In this document: positions 10,301-18,608 of the stretch, piece after piece
Position numbering within the stretch: position 1 is the stretch's first letter
Layout: every line of letters begins with the position of its first letter
Assembly (NCBI RefSeq): GCF_000227115.2
Contig: NC_016489.1
Location: 1-64,000 of the forward strand
Length of the DNA stretch: 64,000 nt
Reading direction: 5' to 3'
Source: Naumovozyma dairenensis CBS 421
Lineage: Eukaryota > Ascomycota > Saccharomycetes > Saccharomycetales > Saccharomycetaceae
Program-made: the position numbers and the translations under genes
The notes under the pieces: model-generated
What the model saw: only the letters and a program-made list of their open reading frames with translations
Database searches by the model: none
What the model was told of the DNA's origin: nothing

Positions 10301-11797
10301 TATCATCCACATTACACACACACCCATATCTGATACAATTTGTGTCACAACGTCGGTGTCGAGTGTAACTTCTGGAACAGTTTGTGGCATTTGCAAAGAC
10401 AATTGTTTTTCTGTAAATAAAAGAAACAATGAATCCTTGGGAGCAGCTCTACTTTCACAAAAATTGGAGTTTGCTCCGGAATTTAAAAGGGTGTCGGCAA
10501 TATGTTTCACGGACCAGAGCTTGAGGAAGTAATGTTTTAATTTATCAATGTTGCCATCAAACCTGGCAGTCATGTTGGTATAAAATTCTTGGATGTACGT
10601 TCTGGAGAATCTCTTACCAGAGATCAAAACGGCATCCGGTTGGCACACCTTGACGTTAAACTTATTGTAATCCATGTAGGCAGTGGTCAACCTTTGATAC
10701 ATAGTTTTGGTCCAATTCCAAGATTCACTGACATGATTAAAGAAGATTTCGTCAGCCTTTGAATCACCAGGAATGACTCCGTTATTGAGATATCTATACA
10801 AAACAGAATAAGTGGCCAAAGCCCTAATGGAGTCCACAAGTTGACGATAAGTATTTAAAGTATGTACGTCAGGATAGGCCACAGAACCATCCGTCCAGTT
10901 ATAACAAGATATTCTGAACAATAATACCCACATAGAGGAGTTGGAACCTGGTAATAATCTTGTAGTAAACCAATCAGCCATGGATGCAATGGATTTGGGA
11001 GGCGCAATTTCTACCTCAGCGGTGAAACCTTCAGCAAACGACAATTGAGGGAATACTTCGATCAAGTAAATAAATGCTGCACCTAAGGAAGCATACTTCT
11101 GGATGGTAGGTATTTGTAGATCCTTGGGGAACACTTCACCGAAGCCACCATTAACGAACGAATGGATGTATGGACGGCGGTGATAGTTTTCTCTAACAGA
11201 TGCGTAAATTTTAATAAATATCTCGTAGACAGATTCAACAAATTGTGGTTGAACTTGGTGATAATTCTTTAAGATATTCAAATCTGTATTTGAGAACTTG
11301 ATTTCACCTACGTTCATTTCTTGTTCAAAAAATGAAGAGTCTCTAGAGTGAATAATGCTTCTTTCAACAGAGAAATCGAGGCCACCAGTGAGGGAAGTAC
11401 TTGCATCTCGATAATATAAATATTTGGTAGCTTTCTTCTTGAAATGGACAGGAATGACAGTGAATGATTGTCCACGTTGACGGTACTTTTTGGAGGTCCT
11501 AGCGTTAATGATTGCGAACCCATCATCTGTGGTGTAAAATTCCCTTTCGTAGGTAGTACAGTATTCAAACAATTCCTGCGATGCAACAGGGATAAGACTG
11601 GAATTGGAGTAAGCGGTTTGGAATTCATCGAGGTCCACCAATTTTTGATTGGATTGTTTTGTTCTTTCGACGAAAGAGAAGTACCTTGTCTTTTCGGTGA
11701 GTTGTTTGATAGTCTTGGTTTCGACACCATGTTCATCTTTGGAAGTCAGAATAACATAGCCATCTATAACAGCGACTGTTTCAGATATAGTAATCAT
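7394..11797 (-). CDS. Subtelomeric SF2 helicase with N-terminal tyrosine-recombinase-like domain (copy 2, short C-terminus)
   Basis: 1467 residues, ATG at 11797. Clear paralogue of the product of 655-5370, roughly half identical in conserved stretches. Walker A GFGKT (K814), DEFH (D915), GTKLVSEGIDI and QTAGRLR are present, as are the recombinase-like boxes GPYRFPDM, REMRHG and GHSAATGQSVY (H698, Y707, spacing 9). The same arginine replaces the HxxR histidine, so that feature is family-wide. An Asn/Ser/Asp-rich spacer lies before the C-terminal C-x2-C-x8-C-x-C-W motif. The protein stops about 170 residues before copy 1, ending FLLFLHS. That same ending, with its stop, recurs at 16377-16430, so the short end is probably an older variant form. 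An array of 20-21-bp repeats sits 257-432 bp upstream. Confidence 0.85.
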   Translation of the reverse strand: MITISETVAVIDGYVILTSKDEHGVETKTIKQLTEKTRYFSFVERTKQSNQKLVDLDEFQTAYSNSSLIPVASQELFEYCTTYEREFYTTDDGFAIINARTSKKYRQRGQSFTVIPVHFKKKATKYLYYRDASTSLTGGLDFSVERSIIHSRDSSFFEQEMNVGEIKFSNTDLNILKNYHQVQPQFVESVYEIFIKIYASVRENYHRRPYIHSFVNGGFGEVFPKDLQIPTIQKYASLGAAFIYLIEVFPQLSFAEGFTAEVEIAPPKSIASMADWFTTRLLPGSNSSMWVLLFRISCYNWTDGSVAYPDVHTLNTYRQLVDSIRALATYSVLYRYLNNGVIPGDSKADEIFFNHVSESWNWTKTMYQRLTTAYMDYNKFNVKVCQPDAVLISGKRFSRTYIQEFYTNMTARFDGNIDKLKHYFLKLWSVKHIADTLLNSGANSNFCESRAAPKDSLFLLFTEKQLSLQMPQTVPEVTLDTDVVTQIVSDMGVCVMWMIYVSATGPYRFPDMVILKYAGNNRNLFIDPETRCLEIITSYSKTRREEYLCKTLDKQTSDYLFYYIFVARAVLKHSMGENYDGMSKDLFQDTNTVAEQYLLRNYLSRSVGNGESEEDWDPVRYSKIVLNSFVFVDCVSHSLMNYSKFAAFMKLYPASISGTSRLSFREMRHGMIKLIREYVKVEGESFEVMNMKERLAGHSAATGQSVYANDVETGTGSDASLEEKYASLINSAWQNWLGLGYGKEKEEGESAVAKNACVKKYFSSNGSIKDLFVAGKKLYGKEFQFREGQFDVAVEIYLSGTQIIPIQALPGFGKTALFQIPLVALSYGEQKTVSFVFVPYVCLLSNMKLRLSSCGINCGILKDLFVNGPAVEEKNLFCDVYVGTFNDLGSENFVRLVNNWYNIYQECILGMIVIDEFHNLETEQSYRGQSFRLIPEINFNLAWKVVVMTGTAGEKGMVKPMKFIGYDKEMCTSMVSNKNRILYFDLVNQIPLKNIVKKFQVFERSTVAETEVEKLVDRFMEYDTKSKVIIVCKEKVTVEKLYFRQDSEWVHGDLPSEEKIKKSRRFIEDEKCRIMIGTKLVSEGIDIKAVKLVIMLDYLPSIGEYIQTAGRLREGGVCLSYWTKRSVQTSSVRPDVCIIKQVSKFYDLNYDGHDLCCGHHHNIPEDVANMYHYLNGDGRPRVVEVGASIGDSEHVGNVHSFSSANESSVFEDLGPDMDQSDNFITSNDSSFPGLSNEVDMPDNLENSSRGLVNEDSINDDNNNNSDEILPTPRIVLLPFDHGPNKRRRIISMKDEINGLFGSAKNVFEFIGIPSKLCSQLFFYGLNESCLDFPLSVVENPCPDCLGAKDGGCVCWELGPAKVRRFGFEFILLLKMIMSEKEFDGVRKHCLDRGLHAVMLKYGRSKSILLDKFKTSVLAKFCEIIVSKPKLPVPGELFSNDMVMTRCYNMMWEDTFLHITHFLLFLHS

Positions 11798-12035
11798 TTC
11801 TAAACCATTAGTTGTTTGGGTTCTCTTGTGATGGTAAAGAGGATTATGAGAGGTAATGTAGGCTGATCTTTATTTAAGCAAACAAACAAGTACACACGAA
11901 ATATTACAGAGGGTTGTATGTTTGGGAAACACGGAAACATGCTGGAAAGGAAGTACACGTAAATACTATACAGAAGGGTAAACAAACGATATACGTATAA
12001 CAGCTTTGATTGTGACAAGATATTTCCAATATGTG

Positions 12036-12048
12036 GCACCCATACATT
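12036..12048 (+). promoter_or_regulatory. Candidate Rap1 site upstream of helicase copy 2
   Basis: GCACCCATACATT matches 12 of 13 positions of the Rap1 consensus ACACCCATACATT. It lies about 240 bp upstream of the helicase start codon at 11797 and directly abuts the phased repeat array that follows. Rap1 binds subtelomeric and promoter sites of this form in budding yeasts. Confidence 0.5.
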
Positions 12049-12053
12049 TATGG

Positions 12054-12229
12054 TGTAGTAGACCTTCATTGCCATGCAGTTGACCTTCAAAAATTGTAGT
12101 CGACCGTCAAGGCAATGTAGTCGACCGTCAATCTCTGCAGTTGACCGGCTGGAAATGCAGTCGACCGTCATTTTTCTCAGAAAGGCGCGCAGTGTAGTAG
12201 ACCGTCACCGCCCATGCAGTGCACATTCA
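12054..12229 (+). repeat. Phased array of eight short repeats (TGYAGTHGACCKTCA)
   Basis: Eight copies of a 15-bp word close to TGYAGTHGACCKTCA start at 12054, 12075, 12095, 12116, 12136, 12156, 12193 and 12215. Spacing is 21, 20, 21, 20, 20, 37 and 22 bp, close to two helical turns, while the 5-6-bp spacers vary. A degraded ninth copy may lie at about 12249. Conserved words with variable spacers look like binding sites for one protein on one DNA face. The location upstream of helicase copy 2 suggests an operator, silencer or iteron-like element. No such array precedes copy 1. Confidence 0.8.
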
Positions 12230-12261
12230 CGCGCTAACAAAAACAAGGCACTACACCTTCA

Positions 12262-14829
12262 AGAATTTTGAACCTAAATAATTTAACCAAGAAATCCCCC
12301 GGAGTACATACTGGTGTCTATGGTGTTTATCACTTCATAAATGTACGTAGATTTACCATCTTGCTTCTTTCCTCTTTGTTTTGTTTTTTTGGACTCCTGC
12401 TGGCTAAACTCGCGGTAAAAACAGAAAATTAAAACAAATGGGCTCTGTAGGTCCTCAAATATTATCGCTTTTAACGTGTATTTTGGTAAGTTTTGTTTAC
12501 TTTTGGAATTATCCACCATAAGTTATGTACCGATAATTGGTCTTCACAACTGCTCCTGACTGGCGATATGCATAGCTAAGCACAACATAACAGCAACTAA
12601 AACACCAATATTCTACATCAATCGCTATTTTAATTTACCAATATGTTTAATATCAGCACTAACTTTAAAAATCTAAAACTAAATGTTTCAGTGTCTGTCA
12701 TTCGCCCTGGTTGCAGTTATATTTAAAAAGGATGGATAAGATCCTGTAGGGTCATCAACAGCGAGCAACTAACATCGTTGCTCGCTGGATAGACTACATA
12801 TGAGGTGAAAATAATATTTATTTCTTATCCAAAAACTGACACCTTAACTTTGTTTATTATAATACGTAAATATAATAACTGGCTGTCAAAATATTATAAT
12901 TTATCAATTATTATTTCTGTAAATGTAAATATTAATTTAAGTGAATTAATAATAAATATTGAATAATTTTACAATTCACGAAACGAAACATTGATTAAAG
13001 AAATACTTCTTTACTTTTGATTGTCTATAAGTCATCCTTGAATAAAATCTCCCGATCATTTAACATGTCTTCATATATGGAACTTGCTCCTGATATTTAC
13101 TTACATACTATAGTAAAACCAACAAGTAGCTAAATATGGTATTCAAGAAAGAGTTACTTAGGGCTTTTTATCATGGAATTTTAATAATTTACCAAATGTT
13201 TTCTGTACCAATTGTCACGTCAACTAACGATTTGCTCGGTTTTTGCTCAGACGCTATTACGTTAGGTGCATTGGGGCTTACCTTACCTTGGAAGAAAGTA
13301 TCACAAGAGCTTATTTAATTTTCAACTGATAGTTTCTCACAAAAAGTAGTAGCATTAAGAATTTAATTAAAGTTTGTGTTGCATTCAGGAAAAGAAACAA
13401 GAGCTGTATGCTGGTTAAATGAGTTTCAGAAGTGGCATTTAGGTCACTTTGTTTTTGAAAAATCGGTTTGTAGGGTGCGGAATACATGTACTTAGATTAA
13501 ATTTTTTACCCAACTTATTGATTATGAAGTAAGTCTATTTTACAGGGGTCGTGTAACAGTCTCAGGCCTCTGAGATGGGCTCAAATCAGCATAAGGAATA
13601 GATTCTACGGCATTTTTGTCCGCGGATATATTGTTTTAGGGTTTCTATTATAAGGTACTTCTAATAATTGTCTGTACTTATATATATTTCATACAAAGGA
13701 CAGAATAGTGTAACCGAATAATGTTATAAAGAGTCTTATCTCATATATTCTTCAAGTTGAAATTCCCTTATAAAACCATTTACCACGAATGTAATAACTT
13801 GGTTATTATTGTTATTGTTTTAATAGTTTGTTATGTAGCTCTGCTTCTATATTTCATATTTCTGACACTCAGCAAGAATGATCTCTGATACTCCTGGATG
13901 TCTGCATCTCGTGAAATGGGCTTTTTTGCTAAAACGTCTTCTGGGTGGTCAACTAGGAGTAATCATTTTGAGTAACTTGAGAACTCATTGGAGAGTAAGG
14001 TAATGGGTTACCATTATCGAAGTTCTGGTTGTTCTTTTCTACTGATAGCCCTCCAAATATGAAAAATTTCAGTTCCTTCTTTTCTTTTGTATTGTCTTAT
14101 TACTTCTTCAATAAGAAATCGAGAATAAGAAGTATGAAGAAGAACAATTTTTTCTTTATGTCTGCTACGAATTAATATGTGTGGTATTTATCATTCTGAT
14201 TTTTGATTAATTTCGTTAAGATCAAAAGCTTCGCAATAGGAAGGGGAAGCTATCAGAAATAAGTCGGTATCAAGAATCAAAGTGAATGTATAAATAGAGG
14301 AATAAACGTGAGCAATTATTGACATAGAAGGTACGTTGGTTGTGTGATTTCTGGACACCGTAAAGTGGAATGTGATACACAAGTGGCTATTTGTTGGCGA
14401 TGCAAGCGGAATTGAGGGTGGTAGTTATGATATCAAAATCCAATAGGGCAATCTGATCAAGGTTGATAGATATGGCATATCAGATAATGGTATTTGACCT
14501 ATATTTTCTCAGGAATACTATAGACTGCATTCTATAGTATAGTACTGTATACAGCGATTCCTTGTTCCTTTTGCCGTTGAAGCGCAGCGCCTTACGCGGA
14601 TATTCACAATCTTCCGCGTTTTTCTATTCTCACAGCAGATGAACGATGAGGTTCCAAAATTTAACATAGATAGATAAAACTTTCATCACATGGACGTCGT
14701 CTACCATCAACAATGGAACAGAACCGAGGTTGGCATCCATAACTAGCACCATTAATAAGATTTTTTCAAGCTGATATATGTCCCAATCAGAAGCTGACAC
14801 AGGAACAAAAACAAACGAAGAGTTTTTAC
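12262..14829. other. Long non-coding stretch, degenerate subtelomeric DNA
   Basis: About 2.6 kb without a gene I can support. Small open frames (for example 12283-12519 minus, 13136-13318 plus, 14191-14382 minus) show no recognisable motifs. The stretch 12840-12980 is very A+T-rich. I see no tRNA and no recognisable LTR. Confidence 0.6.
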
Positions 14830-15798
14830 ATGGAATTTGCCTTTATCAACGGCTTAAAGTTAAGGAAACCATTTCCGGAGTCAAGAATAGAGAATAAAAT
14901 TTGGGGGTTCCTATCAAACTGTTTCTCTAATAGCAGCACACCGTCTACAAACACATACTCCGTAAAACAAGAAAGTTGGATTTTAGATGAACCTACTACT
15001 TTTGCTCTGGATAACCGAGTGTCGTCAAGTTGGATTTTCAAAGAGTGTATCATGAAATATTTCTTTACTGATAAAGGACGTAGTTTCCCTAATACTATGT
15101 TAGAGACTCCGTTCCACAAACAGATGTTAAAAGGTGATACTTCCACTCTACTTGTATTAGGTCCAAACCTTTTTAAGGAAGAAGGTTTCTATTCTTGTGA
15201 TATCGAAGAAGCAGGTAAAGAATTAATTAAAACTAAATATCATTTTTCTGCTGTAGACTTCTGGGGCTTACTCCAAAGTATACATCTTCTTACAAATGTT
15301 CAGTATGAGGGCTATTGTTATAAGGAATGCTGTAAGTTATCTAGGACTCTCGGCAAACCAACTAAGATGTTATTTTTACCGCCCTCTCAATATTCCAGCA
15401 TTCCACTTCAAGCTATATTTTATGGGTTTTCTAAGGAGGATGCAATAATATACAGGGATTTGTTGATTGTTTACAGAATTCGAGCAGTCCGGCGTGGTTA
15501 TAAACCAACAATGACTAACGTCTTGAATGTGTTTTTCGATCCACCGTATGAAATATATGTCATCCCTTCCATGCATGGGAGCGATTCCAAGGAAGAATAT
15601 ATCGAAGTGAATCATTCTGAAGACGTCACAGAAGAGGAACGTCAGACTTATCAAGCATACTTTATGCTGAAAATGAAATACATGTTGGGTGATAAATTGA
15701 ACTACTCCACATTTTCTGAACTACTTGAGGATACAAATCATGCCTATTCTGAGAGTGTATATCTAGAGGAGTCTAATCCCTTCGAGTCTCAAGTCTAA
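14830..15798 (+). CDS. Orphan protein of 322 residues, function unknown
   Basis: Intact open frame from ATG 14830 to TAA, in otherwise decaying subtelomeric DNA. I do not recognise the family. The sequence looks like a folded, soluble protein: mixed hydrophobic and charged residues, a cysteine cluster (YCYKECCKL, about 160-168), aromatic-rich central part and an acidic C-terminus. No signal peptide, membrane segment or low-complexity tract. It shows no visible similarity to the two helicases. Frame integrity over 969 bases, with relics on both sides, argues that it is or recently was a functional gene. It may be a lineage-specific subtelomeric gene. Confidence 0.6.
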   Translation: MEFAFINGLKLRKPFPESRIENKIWGFLSNCFSNSSTPSTNTYSVKQESWILDEPTTFALDNRVSSSWIFKECIMKYFFTDKGRSFPNTMLETPFHKQMLKGDTSTLLVLGPNLFKEEGFYSCDIEEAGKELIKTKYHFSAVDFWGLLQSIHLLTNVQYEGYCYKECCKLSRTLGKPTKMLFLPPSQYSSIPLQAIFYGFSKEDAIIYRDLLIVYRIRAVRRGYKPTMTNVLNVFFDPPYEIYVIPSMHGSDSKEEYIEVNHSEDVTEEERQTYQAYFMLKMKYMLGDKLNYSTFSELLEDTNHAYSESVYLEESNPFESQV

Positions 15799-16264
15799 CC
15801 CTTATATGATGAAACTATAAATGCAGCAAAAGTTATTACATGATCAGTGTTAATGAACCTACCACTACCACTTCTCTAGAGCAGTAACAATTTATGAATT
15901 TCTCTAATGACGGAGATTGTGTAAAAGACTGTGATTATTCATCTTTTTTCAAGGTGTACCTTCAAAAAAACTCTCAATATTTTCCAACCTTCCACTAGTT
16001 TCGTAGGTCTGTTTAGAAAGCAACCAGATAACGTGTTTTAGAGCTTAGGTAAAAGTGATATTTATTTTCCAAGATTTTTACTAAGAAGTTCGAATTACAT
16101 TTCTCATTAGGAGATAAGACATACACTGCCTTTCAACTATAGTACAGGATCCTATATAATTCAATTAAATTAGCTGCTATTCCTCAATGATATTAGAATA
16201 TATCGGATTGAGCATTGTCTTGTTCCTGATACAATTTCTATTCTCGTCAAATGCCTACCAAAAA

Positions 16265-16297
16265 AAAGGTTTCTTCAAATTTATTGAAGAAACCTTT
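16265..16297. repeat. Perfect 14-bp hairpin with 5-base loop
   Basis: The arms AAAGGTTTCTTCAA and TTGAAGAAACCTTT are perfectly complementary around a loop ATTTA. No T-run or gene end nearby marks it as a terminator. It lies about 80 bp before a helicase fragment and may be an old element end or chance. Confidence 0.8.
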
Positions 16298-16376
16298 CAC
16301 GAAGTTGTCACTACTGGTCGAGTGGATATTCATTAAGTACTTCTATAATAGTATATAGGGGACATTATAGAGAAGA

Positions 16377-16430
16377 TAACACATTTTTGTACTTTACGTA
16401 TTTCCTCCTGTTTTTACATAGTTAAGCGGG
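16377..16430 (+). pseudogene. Fragment of helicase copy-2-type 3' end, opposite orientation
   Basis: About 50 bases match the reverse complement of 7392-7442, including 31 of 32 identical bases at 16396-16427. Read on the plus strand it gives TFLYFTYFLLFLHS followed by a stop at 16424-16426, against TFLHITHFLLFLHS-stop in helicase copy 2. Both protein ending and stop codon are preserved. Nothing upstream on this strand resembles the rest of the helicase, so it is an isolated remnant of a former copy in inverted orientation or a shared mobile 3' module. Confidence 0.7.
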
Positions 16431-16616
16431 TTTTCGCTGTATTTTTGGTGCTTTATGACCAGTCACTGCTCTTTAAAGCTTCATAGATGGTTTCGATTGT
16501 CTTTTAACTTCTTTGATATTACGTCTTATATAAGAACATGTTTTGAATAAGACCCTGTCTTACAACTATTTCGTTTGCGGATAAAGTGCTAAAGGTACAG
16601 AGCTTTACTTGATGGT

Positions 16617-17600
16617 CTAGCCCTGAGCAATAGATATATCATAGGCTACACCTTCTTGGTTAACTTTACCACTAAACCTGTTTGGATTCGTTTTTAGGAT
16701 GAAGAGTCTAACAAGTGCTGTCATCATGCCCGATTTACTACAATGACAACACTTCTTGTTAACCTTGTTCACCTGTATCTTCTTCTTGGTTCGATGAGTA
16801 TTGTCATATCGAGATCTCTTCTCAATCCTTCTATCCTGTAAAAGAGGAATTGCCCAATTATAAGCTGCGTCAGCTGAAATAGATGTATTCAATTTAGCGT
16901 AAAGCTTTAAATTTTCTGGAAGAGATGATATAAACGAACACTTTGCAGCATCGTCAGTGAAGTAACCATGACCTAAATCTGAAACAAACTGTTCGAACTT
17001 GACACATCTTCGGGAGTTTGATTCTTGATGCGTTCCACCTTCTCATTGGCGTAATATTTCCATTTTTATTTATCTACAATCAAATCTACAAAGAAATGGA
17101 AGTCCTTAGTTTCATGATTTGGGATTCTCTCGATGTTATCGAAGAACCAGTTTGCTGCAGAACCTGTTAAGAGGTCACCTAACAAATCAACAGCATATGC
17201 ACCTAGAATCTCGACCTTCCCGATTTTATATAGAAGCCTCCGAGCCCAGTGTCCATGGTAACTTTGTTTTCACCTTCCCCATCGAAAGAATCAAAATTCT
17301 TAAGAGAGTATCTGATATCCGAAATGGTTTTTTGCTTGGGAACTCCATTTGTCGATTTCATTGGAGAACCTCTGGTTTCCAATCATGCAATAAAAATATC
17401 TTTATCAGCTTGAGAAATCTGACTATTGTTTAAAAACGCAGCAACACCCACAGCAGACTTACCTTTATGAACAGATGGTTTGTCTCCCTCGGCTGATGTG
17501 TTAATGTCTTCAACATCTTCTAACATATCAAATCCTCATTCTGAGTCATGATTACTTGTGAATCAGATAATTCTTCCATTGTCTCGTCGATATTACTCAT
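16617..17600 (-). pseudogene. Decayed retrotransposon gag (Ty3/gypsy-type)
   Basis: Reading the minus strand from ATG 17600 gives a Gag-like protein broken by at least two in-frame stops and about three frameshifts. Recognisable pieces are an acidic N-terminus (MSNIDETMEEL), a capsid-like core with LLTGSAANWFFDNIERIP (about 17190-17130) and DLGHGYFTDDAAKCSF, and a C-terminal zinc-knuckle relic KKCCHCSKSGMM in which the GH and the last cysteine of CCHC are lost. The L-x-G-x-A-x-x-W pattern is typical of the retrotrans_gag family of Ty3/gypsy elements. No protease, reverse transcriptase or integrase follows, and I could not define LTRs. An inactive relic of a gag gene; the family assignment is an inference. 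Confidence 0.7.
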
Positions 17601-17741
17601 TTTTAAATCAATTATCTCAATATTCTTGTGATCGTAACTAAGCGGCACTTTACCAAATGTTAGACTAACTATTTCCAGGATAAAAATAATGTAATTATTA
17701 GGTACATTCTTGAATAATACACTACGCAGTATAATACCCAA

Positions 17742-18608
17742 ACATCATATATCTACTAACTATTCTATTAAGTATGGTTGGGTCCACCGACCTCTACCTA
17801 ATAACAACTGGTTGCCGTAGTAGAAGAATTGCCTATTCCTGCTAGAATATTATGTAAAACTCTCTGTTCCGATATTTTATGTTGATAATGTTAGTTTCTG
17901 TATGCTATATACAGTTTCTATAGAGGGTTCCATAGAGATGAAAGCATCCCATGTCTTTCCCACAATGTATCGACATGAAGATAATACCACTTAGGAGACG
18001 AATTTACCAATATTCTTTGTGTGGGAACAGTTCGTAATTATATCACTCTCAAAAATGATCTTTTCTTAACGTATAAATTACGATATGAAGTAGAAAGAAT
18101 TAACCGGATTGTCAATTTGAACCATAAGGGTGGCACAGTTATCTGTCTAATGAAAGGACGGCAAAGGGAAATACTAAGAAATACCAGCAAATCAGCGGAG
18201 AATCCTAGAAAGTCCTAGTAAGATACCTCGTATGAAGTTTAGTAGTTATTCCGTACTATTTGTACATCTATTGACCCAGTGAGGATGTATACTACATCCA
18301 AAACCGCATTTTTCAAGTAGTTATCACTCTGCGTTGTAGCAAACATATCCTTCTTGGGGGCATACAGTTGTCAATCAAAAATGATGCTTCGGCCGCTCAA
18401 ATATTTAAAGGCGATGTCTAAAATTTTAGAGAGAGAGGGGACGAAAATAAGAAAATATAATAATGGCAGTATCTTTCGCCACACAATTAAACTAGTTCAA
18501 CAATGAACGTTCTTTTACGTGAGCAAGAGAACCAGAAGTCCCATTTTATACCATTGGGAAGCCGTTATAATTTTTTTACCTTGAAGCTTATTAAATCAAG
18601 AGAGAGTA
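17742..18608. other. Gene-free stretch upstream of DCR1
   Basis: No gene supported. The relic's 5' LTR would be expected near 17650-18250 but no clear TG...CA boundary or primer-binding site is visible. The last 200 bases should include the DCR1 promoter. Confidence 0.5.

Larger units (their letters stand above)
15799..16616. other. Gene-free stretch with a hairpin and a helicase fragment
   Basis: No gene. It contains the hairpin at 16265-16297 and the helicase-derived fragment at 16377-16430, both listed separately. The remainder is A+T-rich with nothing recognisable. Confidence 0.6.

Noticed and set aside
11800..12171. 123-codon minus-strand frame upstream of helicase copy 2
   Set aside because: It overlaps the promoter and the phased repeat array; its N-terminal residues are simply the repeats translated.
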